Below, piece after piece: positions 1-8,900 of a DNA stretch of 64,000 nt. Source of the stretch: Flectobacillus roseus (lineage in GTDB: Bacteria; Bacteroidota; Bacteroidia; Cytophagales; Spirosomataceae); NCBI RefSeq assembly GCF_030056665.1, contig NZ_JASHIG010000017.1. One strand, written 5' to 3'. Within the stretch, counting starts at the first letter, position 1; each line of letters opens with the position of its first letter. The notes under the pieces are model-generated. The model saw nothing but the letters and a program-made list of their open reading frames with translations. It searched no databases and was not told where the DNA came from. The position numbers and the translations under genes are program-made.

Positions 1-21
1 TGTAGAAATGCTTTATGCATA

Positions 22-77
22 GAAACCTCCTGTTTGTTTGTGTTTGTCGTGATTCACAAAGTAAACAAGGAGGTTTC
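22..77 (+). repeat. Long imperfect hairpin, possible terminator
   Basis: The arms GAAACCTCC (22-30) and GGAGGTTTC (69-77) pair perfectly, and inner bases 31-42 pair with 55-68 with small bulges, leaving a loop of about 12 bases. A short T run follows on the plus strand (78-83). It may terminate a plus-strand gene lying left of the window. A second short hairpin, TCCCGAA-AAA-TTCGGGA, sits at 92-108, between this and the radA stop codon. No coding sequence is seen in 1-131. Confidence 0.4.
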
Positions 78-131
78 GTTTTTAGAAGTTCTCCCGAAAA
101 ATTCGGGATGACTCATGTTCTCTTTGAATGC

Positions 132-1508
132 CTATTTTCTCAAAATTTGTATAAAAACATCTTCTAGTTTCGACGCCATTCTGATTTTGATATCATAAGA
201 ATCCACATTTAAGCCTTTGGCATTGAATTTCGAAATCCAGATTTCTTTGAATCCCAACTTCTGCGCTTCGGCAATACGCTGTTCGATTCTGTTTACAGCA
301 CGTACTTCGCCTCCCAAGCCGACTTCCGCGGCAAAACAAACGGTATTAGGAATACTAATATCTTCGTAAGAGGATACAATAGAGGTACAAACTGCCAAAT
401 CTATTGCAGGATCTTCCACTTTGAGTCCGCCAGCAATATTCAAGAAAACATCTTGGTTCCCCAACCTAAAGCCTCCTCGTTTTTCAAGCACTGCCAAAAT
501 CATATTCAAGCGTTTGGCATCAAACCCTGTCGAGCTTCGTTGGGGTGTTCCGTAGGTGGCAATAGATACAAGCGATTGAATTTCAATAAGTAAAGGTCTG
601 TTTCCTTCCAGCATCGCACCAATAGTGATACCAGAAAAATCCTCGTCTCGTTGTGAAATTAGTATTTCCGAAGGATTTGTCACTTCTCTCAAACCCGATT
701 CTAACATTTCATAAATTCCTAGCTCAGATGTACTACCAAAACGGTTTTTGGTGGTGCGTAATATACGATATGCCAAATGTCGGTCGCCTTCAAATTGCAA
801 TACAGTATCTACCATGTGCTCTAGCACTTTTGGCCCAGCCAAGCCTCCATCTTTGGTAATATGTCCAATCATAAACACTGGCGTGCCTGATTCTTTGGCA
901 TATTTCATTAACTCTGCAGCGCATTCTTTCACTTGTGAAATACTACCAGCACCTGCTTCAATGAAAGACGATTGGAGTGTTTGAATAGAGTCAATAATCA
1001 AAATATCTGGCTCAAATTGCTCGATTTGTTTGAAGATATTTTGGGTTGAGGTTTCGGTCAAAATATAGCAATTATCACTTTTGTGAGCCAAACGTTCAGC
1101 ACGCATTTTGATTTGCTGTTCAGATTCTTCACCCGAAACATACAATACGCGGTAATTACTGAGTGTTAACGCAATTTGGAGCATCAGCGTAGATTTACCA
1201 ATACCCGGCTCGCCACCAATCAATATCAACGACCCTAATACTATGCCTCCACCCAAAACTCGATTCAGCTCTTGGTCTTTGGTTTTGATACGAGGCTGCT
1301 CTTCAAAATTAATTTCTTGAATCGCTCTGGGCTTGGCAGCTACTTTTAATGAACTGCTCGATTTCCAAGAGCCTTTGGTGGGCTCTTCTTTTTGAATGAC
1401 TTCCTCTACAAAAGTATTCCATTCTCCACAAGATGGACAGCGCCCCAACCATTTGGGTGCCTGATGTCCACAATTCTGACAAAAAAAAGAGGTTTTAGTC
1501 TTAGCCAT
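132..1508 (-). CDS. radA: DNA repair protein RadA (Sms)
   Basis: RadA is a RecA-like ATPase that drives branch migration during recombinational repair in the cytoplasm. The 458-residue protein starts with a C4 zinc finger (Cys10, 13, 24, 27 in CQNCGHQ...CPSCGEW), then a RecA fold with Walker A GEPGIGKS near residues 99-106, the RadA-specific KNRFG motif near 258, and a C-terminal Lon-protease-like domain. The ATG at 1508 is chosen because the family begins MAKTKTSFxCQxCG; the frame extends 19 codons upstream without family similarity. It is monocistronic in this window. Confidence 0.95.
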   Translation of the reverse strand: MAKTKTSFFCQNCGHQAPKWLGRCPSCGEWNTFVEEVIQKEEPTKGSWKSSSSLKVAAKPRAIQEINFEEQPRIKTKDQELNRVLGGGIVLGSLILIGGEPGIGKSTLMLQIALTLSNYRVLYVSGEESEQQIKMRAERLAHKSDNCYILTETSTQNIFKQIEQFEPDILIIDSIQTLQSSFIEAGAGSISQVKECAAELMKYAKESGTPVFMIGHITKDGGLAGPKVLEHMVDTVLQFEGDRHLAYRILRTTKNRFGSTSELGIYEMLESGLREVTNPSEILISQRDEDFSGITIGAMLEGNRPLLIEIQSLVSIATYGTPQRSSTGFDAKRLNMILAVLEKRGGFRLGNQDVFLNIAGGLKVEDPAIDLAVCTSIVSSYEDISIPNTVCFAAEVGLGGEVRAVNRIEQRIAEAQKLGFKEIWISKFNAKGLNVDSYDIKIRMASKLEDVFIQILRK

Positions 1509-1942
1509 AAAATTATTGTATATGTTATTGGGCAAACTAAAATTAGTTTTACCCGCTCTAAGCAATATGCTGTAAGCTAAAAGTTCAAAAGCATTTCTAA
1601 TGAAATCATGAATACAGTTACTCCATTAGATAAATATTGATTTCAAAATGGGTGACAAGCAAATTTTAGCTGTCATGATAATATTCAGGACAATTATCAC
1701 AGGAAATAAATATCATTTTCTACGAAATTGGATGAATTTTTGTGTTTAAAACTTATCGTATGAATTAAGGTGTTGATGTATTTCAAAAATGTATGCAAAG
1801 ATACCGTTTACGAAATTATACGAAAAAAATGATTTATACTTGTATCACTAACACAACAGGTGTCGTTATTTCCCCAGTTTGAGTTGAACAACTAAACGAT
1901 TATCACTAGTCGCGCAACATTAACTTTAAATAAAACTTACTT
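1509..1942. other. Intergenic region, divergent promoters expected
   Basis: This 434-bp AT-rich gap lies between the divergent radA and the outer-membrane protein gene. A minus-strand TATCTTTG (1796-1803) and a plus-strand TATACTTG (near 1836) resemble -7 boxes of Bacteroidota promoters, but neither has a TTG at the right distance, so I do not call a promoter. No RNA gene or convincing small gene is visible. Confidence 0.4.
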
Positions 1943-2587
1943 ATGAAAAAGACATTTGGATTCCTTGCCCTCTTTATGCTTTTGACTATGGTTTCAAAAG
2001 CTCAGTTCTTTACACTCGGTATCAAAGGTGGTGTAAACTTATCACAATTGAAATTGGGAAATGAATTGAATATGAATTCGATCGGTGCCAATTTTCAACA
2101 AAGTCTAGACACTAAAACTGGTTATGTGGGTGGTGTGTATATGCGTATTGGTAACAAAGTTTTTATTCAGCCCGAATTTTTGCTTTCAGCCAAAGGAGGT
2201 AGCTTGAATATATTGAAAGGAGGGAGTACGGCAAATAAACAGACTGTTGATATTGAGTATACAAATATTGATATTCCTGTTTTGCTAGGTTTTAGAATGG
2301 GACCTTTCCGTATCAATGGTGGACCATTAGCTTCTTTCAATGTAAGTAAAGGTGCAACTTTAAATGAGTCAATTAAGGCATATACCCAAAATGGTGCTGA
2401 AGATGCTTTTAAAAAGGCTTCGTATGGTTATCAAGTTGGGGGTGGATTAGACCTTGGAGCACTTTCTCTTGATGTAAGATATGAAGGTAGTCTTTCGGAT
2501 GTAACCTCTGCTCAGTTTACCAACGATATGAAATTTACCCAAAAAGGCAATTTGTGGCAATTGACACTAGGTTTGAAAATTTTGTAG
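1943..2587 (+). CDS. PorT-like outer-membrane beta-barrel protein
   Basis: The 214-residue protein has a clear signal peptide (MKKTFGFLALFMLLTMVSKAQ, cleavage after about residue 20) and then alternating aromatic/glycine-rich strands: FTLGIKGGVNLSQL, a GGVYMRIG strand, IQPEFLLSAKGG and LDLGALSLDVRYEGSL. This pattern is that of the small 8-strand outer-membrane barrels (OMP_b-brl_2/PorT family) that are abundant in Bacteroidota. The ligand and role are unknown. The gene stands alone, with a strong terminator 20 bases after its stop codon. Confidence 0.85.
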   Translation: MKKTFGFLALFMLLTMVSKAQFFTLGIKGGVNLSQLKLGNELNMNSIGANFQQSLDTKTGYVGGVYMRIGNKVFIQPEFLLSAKGGSLNILKGGSTANKQTVDIEYTNIDIPVLLGFRMGPFRINGGPLASFNVSKGATLNESIKAYTQNGAEDAFKKASYGYQVGGGLDLGALSLDVRYEGSLSDVTSAQFTNDMKFTQKGNLWQLTLGLKIL

Positions 2588-2607
2588 ATGCAACAAATAT
2601 TTTTTTT

Positions 2608-2642
2608 AAGTCCCAAGTTTTAAAGCTTGGGACTTTTTTTTT
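2608..2642 (+). terminator. Rho-independent terminator of the barrel gene
   Basis: A perfect 10-bp stem AAGTCCCAAG (2608-2617) / CTTGGGACTT (2626-2635) with an 8-base loop is followed by a run of T residues; a T run also precedes the stem. Confidence 0.9.
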
Positions 2643-2769
2643 GAACTGTATTGTATTGTTTTTGAAATAATTCAAGAAAGATGGGATTTTTTGGATAATC
2701 CATAAACTAAGCTTTTTAAGAATTATGTTCTTTTGTAAAACAATTCTCAAAAGACCAACAAATATCATC

Positions 2770-3885
2770 ATGCAAACTTCCTTCAAAGACCTTTTGCAGA
2801 CTGAGCTCAAAAGCTTGGTTGAACTAAAACATTCTGAGCGACCATGGCACATGCCACTGATTGCGGCTTTTTGTGCTAGTATAGCTTTGTTTTCGGGTTT
2901 GTATTTAGGTCAATTGAGTAATGGACTATTAGTTTGTTTGGGAGGTCATGTGATTTTGTATATGCCCTCGTTGCCCTTAACCAATCGAATGATTACAATG
3001 ATTGTATGTTCTTTTGGGATGGTCTTGTCTTTTACAGTTGGTATCGCTTTTAGTTTTAATCCATGGATTTCGACCGTGGTGGTAGGTACATACGCCACCT
3101 TGGTACATTGGGTAGTGGGTCATTTTAAATTGAAAGCTCCAGGGAGTTTCTTCTTTTTATTGATTTCGGTAATGGCAAGTTGTATGCCGTTTGGCTGGAG
3201 CGAAATGCCTCAAAAAATTGGCTTGATTGCCATGGGAACCATGTTGGCTTGTATTATTACATTTATATACAGCTTGGTATTACTTAATACACAAAAAATG
3301 GTGGCTCATCCTCCCGTTACGATAGCGATTACTGTTCGTCGACAGCGCTATCATAATTTGGTACAATCAATAATTGTGGGAGCTTTTGTGATAATATCAC
3401 TTGGCATAGGGCATTTTTTCGCATTGAAAAATCCTTATTGGGTTGCTATATCCTGCTTGGCTATTATGCAAGGTATTAGTCGTCGCCATGTTTTGCAGCG
3501 TATTATTCATCGAATTTTGGGAACAACCCTTGGACTTGGTCTTTGTTGGTTGATATTACACTTTCAGTTACAACCGCTGACCTTGTGCTTAAGCATTGTG
3601 ACATTGATGTTTATTATCGAGACCCTAATCGTGCGGAATTATGTCATGGCAGTGATTTTTATTACCCCAATGACCATCTTTTTGACTCAAGTTGCCAATC
3701 CTTATTTTAACAATACTGATCTACTTTTTACCTTTCGATTGCTCGATATTGTTTTGGGTAGTTTGTTAGGAGCACTGGGTGGCTGGTTATTGTTTCATAA
3801 TCAGTTTAAATACCAAACAGCCAAGCAAATACAACGAGTAAAATTGTTGGCTCAAAGACGCCATTCGACCCGAACGATGATTTGA
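2770..3885 (+). CDS. FUSC-family inner-membrane protein
   Basis: This 371-residue polytopic membrane protein contains about four hydrophobic segments in the first half, a basic cytoplasmic link (TVRRQRYHNL) and a second hydrophobic half opening with PYWVAISCLAIMQGISRR and RIIHRILGTTLGLGL. The latter is the hallmark of FUSC_2 (fusaric-acid-resistance/aromatic-acid-exporter-like) domains, so export of small organic compounds is possible but unproved. The large soluble C-terminal domain found in full AaeB proteins is missing. The ATG at 2770 (MQTSFKDLL) is preferred over an upstream in-frame ATG at 2725, whose 15 extra residues are unlike the family. Confidence 0.75.
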   Translation: MQTSFKDLLQTELKSLVELKHSERPWHMPLIAAFCASIALFSGLYLGQLSNGLLVCLGGHVILYMPSLPLTNRMITMIVCSFGMVLSFTVGIAFSFNPWISTVVVGTYATLVHWVVGHFKLKAPGSFFFLLISVMASCMPFGWSEMPQKIGLIAMGTMLACIITFIYSLVLLNTQKMVAHPPVTIAITVRRQRYHNLVQSIIVGAFVIISLGIGHFFALKNPYWVAISCLAIMQGISRRHVLQRIIHRILGTTLGLGLCWLILHFQLQPLTLCLSIVTLMFIIETLIVRNYVMAVIFITPMTIFLTQVANPYFNNTDLLFTFRLLDIVLGSLLGALGGWLLFHNQFKYQTAKQIQRVKLLAQRRHSTRTMI

Positions 3886-3897
3886 TGCTGCTAAGAA

Positions 3898-3921
3898 GCA
3901 AACGTTATCGGGAACGTTTGC
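3898..3921. promoter_or_regulatory. 9-bp inverted repeat upstream of the sigma gene
   Basis: GCAAACGTT (3898-3906) and AACGTTTGC (3913-3921) are perfect inverted repeats with a 6-base spacer. No T run follows, so a terminator is unlikely. It lies 22 bases before the -33 box of the sigma-factor promoter and looks like an operator for a dimeric repressor (LacI-type operators have similar AACGTT half-sites). The cognate protein is unknown. Confidence 0.45.
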
Positions 3922-3942
3922 ATAAATAATTCAATGGTAATA

Positions 3943-3975
3943 TTTGGAGAATGCTTTGTGATTAACCTACATTTG
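3943..3975 (+). promoter_or_regulatory. Bacteroidota-type promoter of the ECF sigma gene
   Basis: TTTG at 3943-3946, a 21-base spacer and TACATTTG at 3968-3975 match the Bacteroidota housekeeping consensus TTG-N(17-23)-TAnnTTTG. Transcription would start near 3982, giving a leader of about 30 bases before the ATG at 4011. Confidence 0.65.
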
Positions 3976-4010
3976 AAAGTAGTTTTTTAATATAAAATAT
4001 TATTTTTCTT

Positions 4011-4598
4011 ATGTACAGACCTCTAAAGGCATCAAGCGATTGCGAATTACTATCCCTATTGATGGAGGATAGCGATGCAGCTTTTGAGGAAATATACCGT
4101 CGTTATTTTACCAAATTATATGCTTTGGTAAAGCGCCGTCTTTGCGATGAACAGCAAACTGAAGATATCATCCATGATTTATTTTTAAATCTTTGGGTGA
4201 ATCGTCATAAAGCAAACATAGATAATTTACCTAACTACTTAATGAAGAGCGTGAAGTATCGTGTGTTAGATGCACTTGACCACGATACCGTACGCCAAAA
4301 TTTCTTGGATTATCAGGTTTACACTCCCCAAGAACACAATTCTACAGAAGAAAATATATTCTATTCCGACGCCCTCCGTGTGTACAATGAAAATTTGATG
4401 ATATTGCCCGAAAAATGCCGAGAGGTATTTCTATTGAGTCGCGCGGGTTTATCTCAAAAAGAAATTGCTCAGAAATTAAGTATCTCAGAAAATACCGTAG
4501 AAAACCATATTGCCAAGGCGCTACGACTTTTGAAGTCGGGCATGGCTGAATATTTGACACCTAACACCTTGATTCCTATCCTTTTCTTCTTTTTTTAA
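4011..4598 (+). CDS. ECF RNA polymerase sigma factor (FecI/Bacteroidetes family)
   Basis: The 195-residue protein carries sigma region 2 (DAAFEEIYRRYFTKLYALV ... EDIIHDLFLNLW, residues about 22-75) and region 4 with a helix-turn-helix (LPEKCREVFLLSRAGLSQKEIAQKLSISENTVENHI, about 127-162). It ends in a short hydrophobic tail, common in Bacteroidota ECF factors. The next gene is a FecR anti-sigma factor, followed by a SusC receptor with an STN domain, so it is inferred to switch on this pectin locus when substrate is bound at the surface. It has its own housekeeping-type promoter. Confidence 0.93.
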   Translation: MYRPLKASSDCELLSLLMEDSDAAFEEIYRRYFTKLYALVKRRLCDEQQTEDIIHDLFLNLWVNRHKANIDNLPNYLMKSVKYRVLDALDHDTVRQNFLDYQVYTPQEHNSTEENIFYSDALRVYNENLMILPEKCREVFLLSRAGLSQKEIAQKLSISENTVENHIAKALRLLKSGMAEYLTPNTLIPILFFFF

Positions 4599-4706
4599 AA
4601 AAATATTAAAAAAAAATCATATTCGAGTAGTGGAAGTCTTTTGCTGAACCGACTTATAGATGTAAGGAGTTAGTAAGACTTTATTGATAAAAAACAGTAA
4701 TAAAAC

Positions 4707-5753
4707 ATGAGCCATCCTGAATTTAAAGATGATGACGAGATCATCAAGTCGCTCAGAGAAAAATATACTCCTGAAGAAATAGAGAAGCTGTTAGTTTGGT
4801 ACGATGCCTTCGATGAAATAGCTCCCTTGGAAGAGGATTTACCCAAAATCGAAAAGAAGGTTTGGGAATCCTTACAAACAGAACGTGGTATCACTCCCGA
4901 TGCAGAGGAGGAGGAAATACAAGGTTCAGGCTGGAAAGAGTGGTGGAAGCAAAACTGGATGATGCTTTCGGCTGCGGCAGCAGTCATTGCTATCATTATT
5001 GGTATTGCCACACAACCACAATCGAAAGGCGATATTGAAAGTTTGGTAGGAATTCCACAACTGTCTACTAAAGAAAAAAGCCTTTGGGAAACCGTTACCA
5101 ATGTAGGAAAAGCTATTCAGGAAGTGAGCCTGCCAGACGGAAGTAAAGTTTGGTTGAATCCTTCTACGAGCATTATGTATAAAATTGTCAAAGGTGCGCC
5201 AACTCGTGAGGTATATCTCGAAGGAGAGGCATTTTTTGACGTAAAGCCCAATAAAGACCAGCCATTTCATGTCAAAAATAAAGGCTTGAATATCATGGTA
5301 TTAGGGACGAGCTTTAATGTAGTTGCCTCAGCAAATACTGACAAATATGAAGTCTCGGTGGTGACAGGTAAAGTAAGAGTCAATTATCAAGAAGATGAGG
5401 ATAAAGTCAATCAAGTAATTATTACACCTCAACAACAGGTAGTGATTCAGAAAGAAGAAAATACGGTTGAAACCCATGATTTTACAGTAGAACAACACAC
5501 ACATAAGCAAATTTGGGAACCGATTACGCTAAGTTTTGACGAAGTAATATTAGATAAAGTTATAGAACAAATTGAGGATGAATACGGAATCATAATCCGA
5601 ACACCCAACACCGCTATTAGAAAATGTACCTTATTCGGGAATTTCAAAAACCAACGACTTCCCGTAATCATGGATATTATCTGTAGCTCAATTAGTGCCA
5701 CTTACCAAATCGAAGGCAACGAAATAATCATCTTAGGTGATGGTTGCCAATAA
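4707..5753 (+). CDS. FecR-family anti-sigma factor
   Basis: This 348-residue inner-membrane protein has a cytoplasmic N-terminal part (1-82), a single transmembrane segment (WMMLSAAAAVIAIIIGIAT, about 83-101), a periplasmic FecR domain (LPDGSKVWLNPSTSIMY, YLEGEAFFDVKPNKDQPF, GTSFNVVA, about 125-245) and a C-terminal STN-like DUF4974 domain (about 270-345). FecR proteins hold the partner sigma factor inactive until the TonB receptor signals. It lies 108 bases behind the sigma gene and just before the receptor it probably contacts. Confidence 0.93.
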   Translation: MSHPEFKDDDEIIKSLREKYTPEEIEKLLVWYDAFDEIAPLEEDLPKIEKKVWESLQTERGITPDAEEEEIQGSGWKEWWKQNWMMLSAAAAVIAIIIGIATQPQSKGDIESLVGIPQLSTKEKSLWETVTNVGKAIQEVSLPDGSKVWLNPSTSIMYKIVKGAPTREVYLEGEAFFDVKPNKDQPFHVKNKGLNIMVLGTSFNVVASANTDKYEVSVVTGKVRVNYQEDEDKVNQVIITPQQQVVIQKEENTVETHDFTVEQHTHKQIWEPITLSFDEVILDKVIEQIEDEYGIIIRTPNTAIRKCTLFGNFKNQRLPVIMDIICSSISATYQIEGNEIIILGDGCQ

Positions 5754-5809
5754 GAGTTAGCATCATAGTCCGTTTTAGCGATTTATTTAAAAGAAAAATC
5801 TTGATGTGA

Positions 5810-5949
5810 TTACCAGCAAGAAGTTATTTACCAGATGATTTCTTATTCATATAAAGACTATCGATTAAATAAAGTAGCTACCTATAAAAAAAGCCTGAAG
5901 TGTTACCAGCACTTCAAGCTTATAAGCCTCCACGAGCATTTACCAGATG
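5810..5949 (+). promoter_or_regulatory. Four TTACCAG direct repeats upstream of susC
   Basis: The heptamer TTACCAG occurs at 5810-5816, 5828-5834, 5903-5909 and 5940-5946; the second and fourth extend to the same 10-mer TTACCAGATG. The third copy forms exactly the loop of a hairpin with arms 5893-5902 and 5910-5919 (9 of 10 pairs). The cluster lies in the leader of the susC operon. It may be a regulator- or sigma-binding array, or an RNA structure; the function is not known. Confidence 0.5.
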
Positions 5950-5998
5950 CCTGTAGAGGTATTGTAGATTTCACAACCAAATCGTACAAAGCAAATTT

Positions 5999-8900
5999 AT
6001 GGAAAAACAATTTATTAAGACAACATTTTTCAAAATCATGAAGATGACTGTCATTCAGTTAGCCATAGCTATTGCCTTTATGGTGGTATCTTATGCAAAA
6101 GATGCCAGCGCGCAAGAAGTTTTGGCAAAACCAGTGACTGTTTCAGTAAAGAACAGCACTATTAAGGGTGTGTTGAAAGAACTAGAGAAAGAATCAGGTG
6201 TTTCTTTCATTTTTAGTTCTAAACAAACACTTACCCAAGCAAATAATCTGAGCCTTATTGCTAACAATGAAAGTTTGAGAACGGTCCTAAATCGTTTCTT
6301 AAATCCTCTTAACATGAGCTATAAAGTGGTGCATAATTCTATTGTACTGACTGCTTCGAACGGACTAGAAGAAAAGTCGGGAATGAATACACCCATGCTC
6401 GAAACCAGTCTCACAAAAGCCACAGCAGCCGATCCTGTTAAAGGAAAAGTCGTGGATTCAGAATCTGGTGACGCTCTTCCAGGAGTTACTGTCAAGGTAA
6501 AAGGTACTAACAATGGTGCTACTACCGACTCTCAGGGTCGTTTTAGTATCAATGCTCCCAAAGGAGCAACTTTGGTATTTTCATTTATTGGGATGAAAAC
6601 CCAAGAAGTGAAAATTGAAGGAAAAGGCGAACTGAGTATTTCGCTCGCACCAGAAAACAGCATGCTTGCCGAGGTGTCAGTCGTGAGCGATGGTTATGGT
6701 GTAGTGAAAAAAACAGATAATACAGGTTCGGTGGCATCGATGTCGGGTCGTGATCTCAAAAATATTCCTATCACAAGTGCCGCGCAAGCAATGACAGGTC
6801 GTATGGCAGGGGTAAGCGTTGTAACAACCGATGGTTCGCCAGATGCCGATGTAGTAATTCGTGTTCGTGGTGGAGGCTCAATTACACAAGATAACTCTCC
6901 TTTGTATGTAGTAGATGGTTTTATTGTCAATAGTATTAAGGATGTTCCTCCTTCAGACATTGAAAGTATCAACGTCTTGAAAGATGCAGCAGCTACAGCG
7001 ATTTATGGGGCACAAGCTTCTAATGGGGTAGTTGTTATTACAACCAAAAGACCAAAAGCAGGTCGCACTACAGTATCGTATAACGGCTTTATGCAACTAA
7101 AAACCTTACCTTCTGACCGTGCCTATAAAGTGCTTTCGCCTTATGAATATGTGTTGGTTAACTATGAAAGAGCCAAACTTCGCAGTACAACAGATGTAAA
7201 CAATATGGAGAAGTTTTTTGGCAAGTATGGTGATTATGACTTGTATAAAAATAAAAAGGGTACTAATTGGCAAGATGAACTTTTTGGGGCTCCACGAACT
7301 ACACAGTCTCATAATGTTAGTATTAGCGGAGGTACAGAGCTCACAACATTTAGTTTGAGTTTAACCAATAATACAGACCAAGGCTTATTGACAGGTTCGG
7401 GATATAATCGTAATGTAATCAACTTTAAGTTAAATCAAAATATTAGTAAAAAATTGAAATTTGATGCTTCAGCTCGTATCACGAACACCGTAATCGACGG
7501 AGCAGGTACTTCAGGTTCGGCACAATTGAATATCAAAGATGCTGTTCAGACTCGCCCAACTAACGGTATTGCAGATGAATTAGACATTGATTTGTCGACC
7601 GCAGGTAGTGATGATGACTTTGCATCGTTCTTGTTGGCATTAGTAAATCCTAAGAAATTAGTAGCTCAAGATTGGCGTAAGCGTACTACTCAAGACTATG
7701 TATTGAATGCAGGTTTGAGTTGGTCAATTGTAAAAGGCTTAGATTTTAAAACGACATTAACAAGTTCAAAATCGTATGATAAAGTATTACGTTATTACGG
7801 TCCTTTAACAGGAGAATCTTTCAACAATGGTAGTAGCCTACCAATCGGTGAAAAAACAAACTTTGAAACTAATTCATTGCGTTGGTTAAATACCTTGAAT
7901 TATCAAATGAAGGGTTTGGGTGCTCACAAGTTAGATTTCTTGTTGGGTCATGAAGTCTATTCAACAGGCGGAAATACAAGTTTCCTACGTGGCGAAGACT
8001 TCCGTGCTTCTATTACGCCTGAAGAGCTATTCGCCAACATGTCGTTTGGTCGCACCGACCGTCAATACACGACTGAAAATACCGACCAAAATCGTGTTTC
8101 AGGATTTGGACGTATCAACTACCAATTCAAAGATCGCTATTTGGCAGCTTTGACTTTCCGTGCAGATGCTTCAAGTAAATTTAGTGCTGCTAACCGTTTG
8201 GGCTTCTTCCCAGCTGTAGCTTTGGGATGGAAATTATCTGAAACAAAGCTACTTAAACAAGTTCGTGACCTCGATGAATTGAAATTGCGTGTCTCTTACG
8301 GTGCAACAGGTAACGACCGTATCGATGCAACGGCTACTCAATTCTTGTTTGAAGCAACAACTTTACGTGGGCCTGGCTTTGGCAACGTCGACAATGTGTA
8401 TTATACCCCAACAGGAACCACATTGTATAATCCGAACCTAGTTTGGGAAACGACTATCAACCAAAATGCAGGTCTTGATTTTGGTTTCTTTAAACAACGC
8501 TTGGTTGGTAGTTTGGATTTGTATCATAACAAAACTAGCAACTTATTATTGCAGTCTGCCATTCCTTCGAGCTCTGGTTTTACCAGACAATGGAATAACG
8601 TGGGAAGTACTTCAAACCGTGGGGTTGAATTGTCATTGACAGGATATATTATCGACAAGCCAGATGCTTCATTTTCTGTAAACTTAAACTTCGGTATCAA
8701 CAAAGCTAAAGTAGAGGCATTGGATGGAACTCAGGAGCGCTTCTTCCAGTCAAACTGGGCAAGTACCGATTTGCGTGACCAAGATGACTTCTATGTAAAA
8801 GTAGGAGGTACTTTGGGAGATGTGTACGGATATGTATCGGATGGTTTTTATACCGTTGATGATTTTTCTGGATATGATGCAGCAACTAAAAAATATATCC

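Noticed and set aside
2535..2852. 105-codon minus-strand frame between the barrel protein and FUSC genes
   Set aside because: It runs through a terminator and both flanking genes in antisense.
4670..5101. 143-codon minus-strand frame inside fecR
   Set aside because: Antisense shadow of a clear FecR gene; serine-rich with no family match.
5835..6041. 68-codon plus-strand frame before susC
   Set aside because: It overlaps the repeat-rich leader and the receptor start in another frame; composition is not protein-like.
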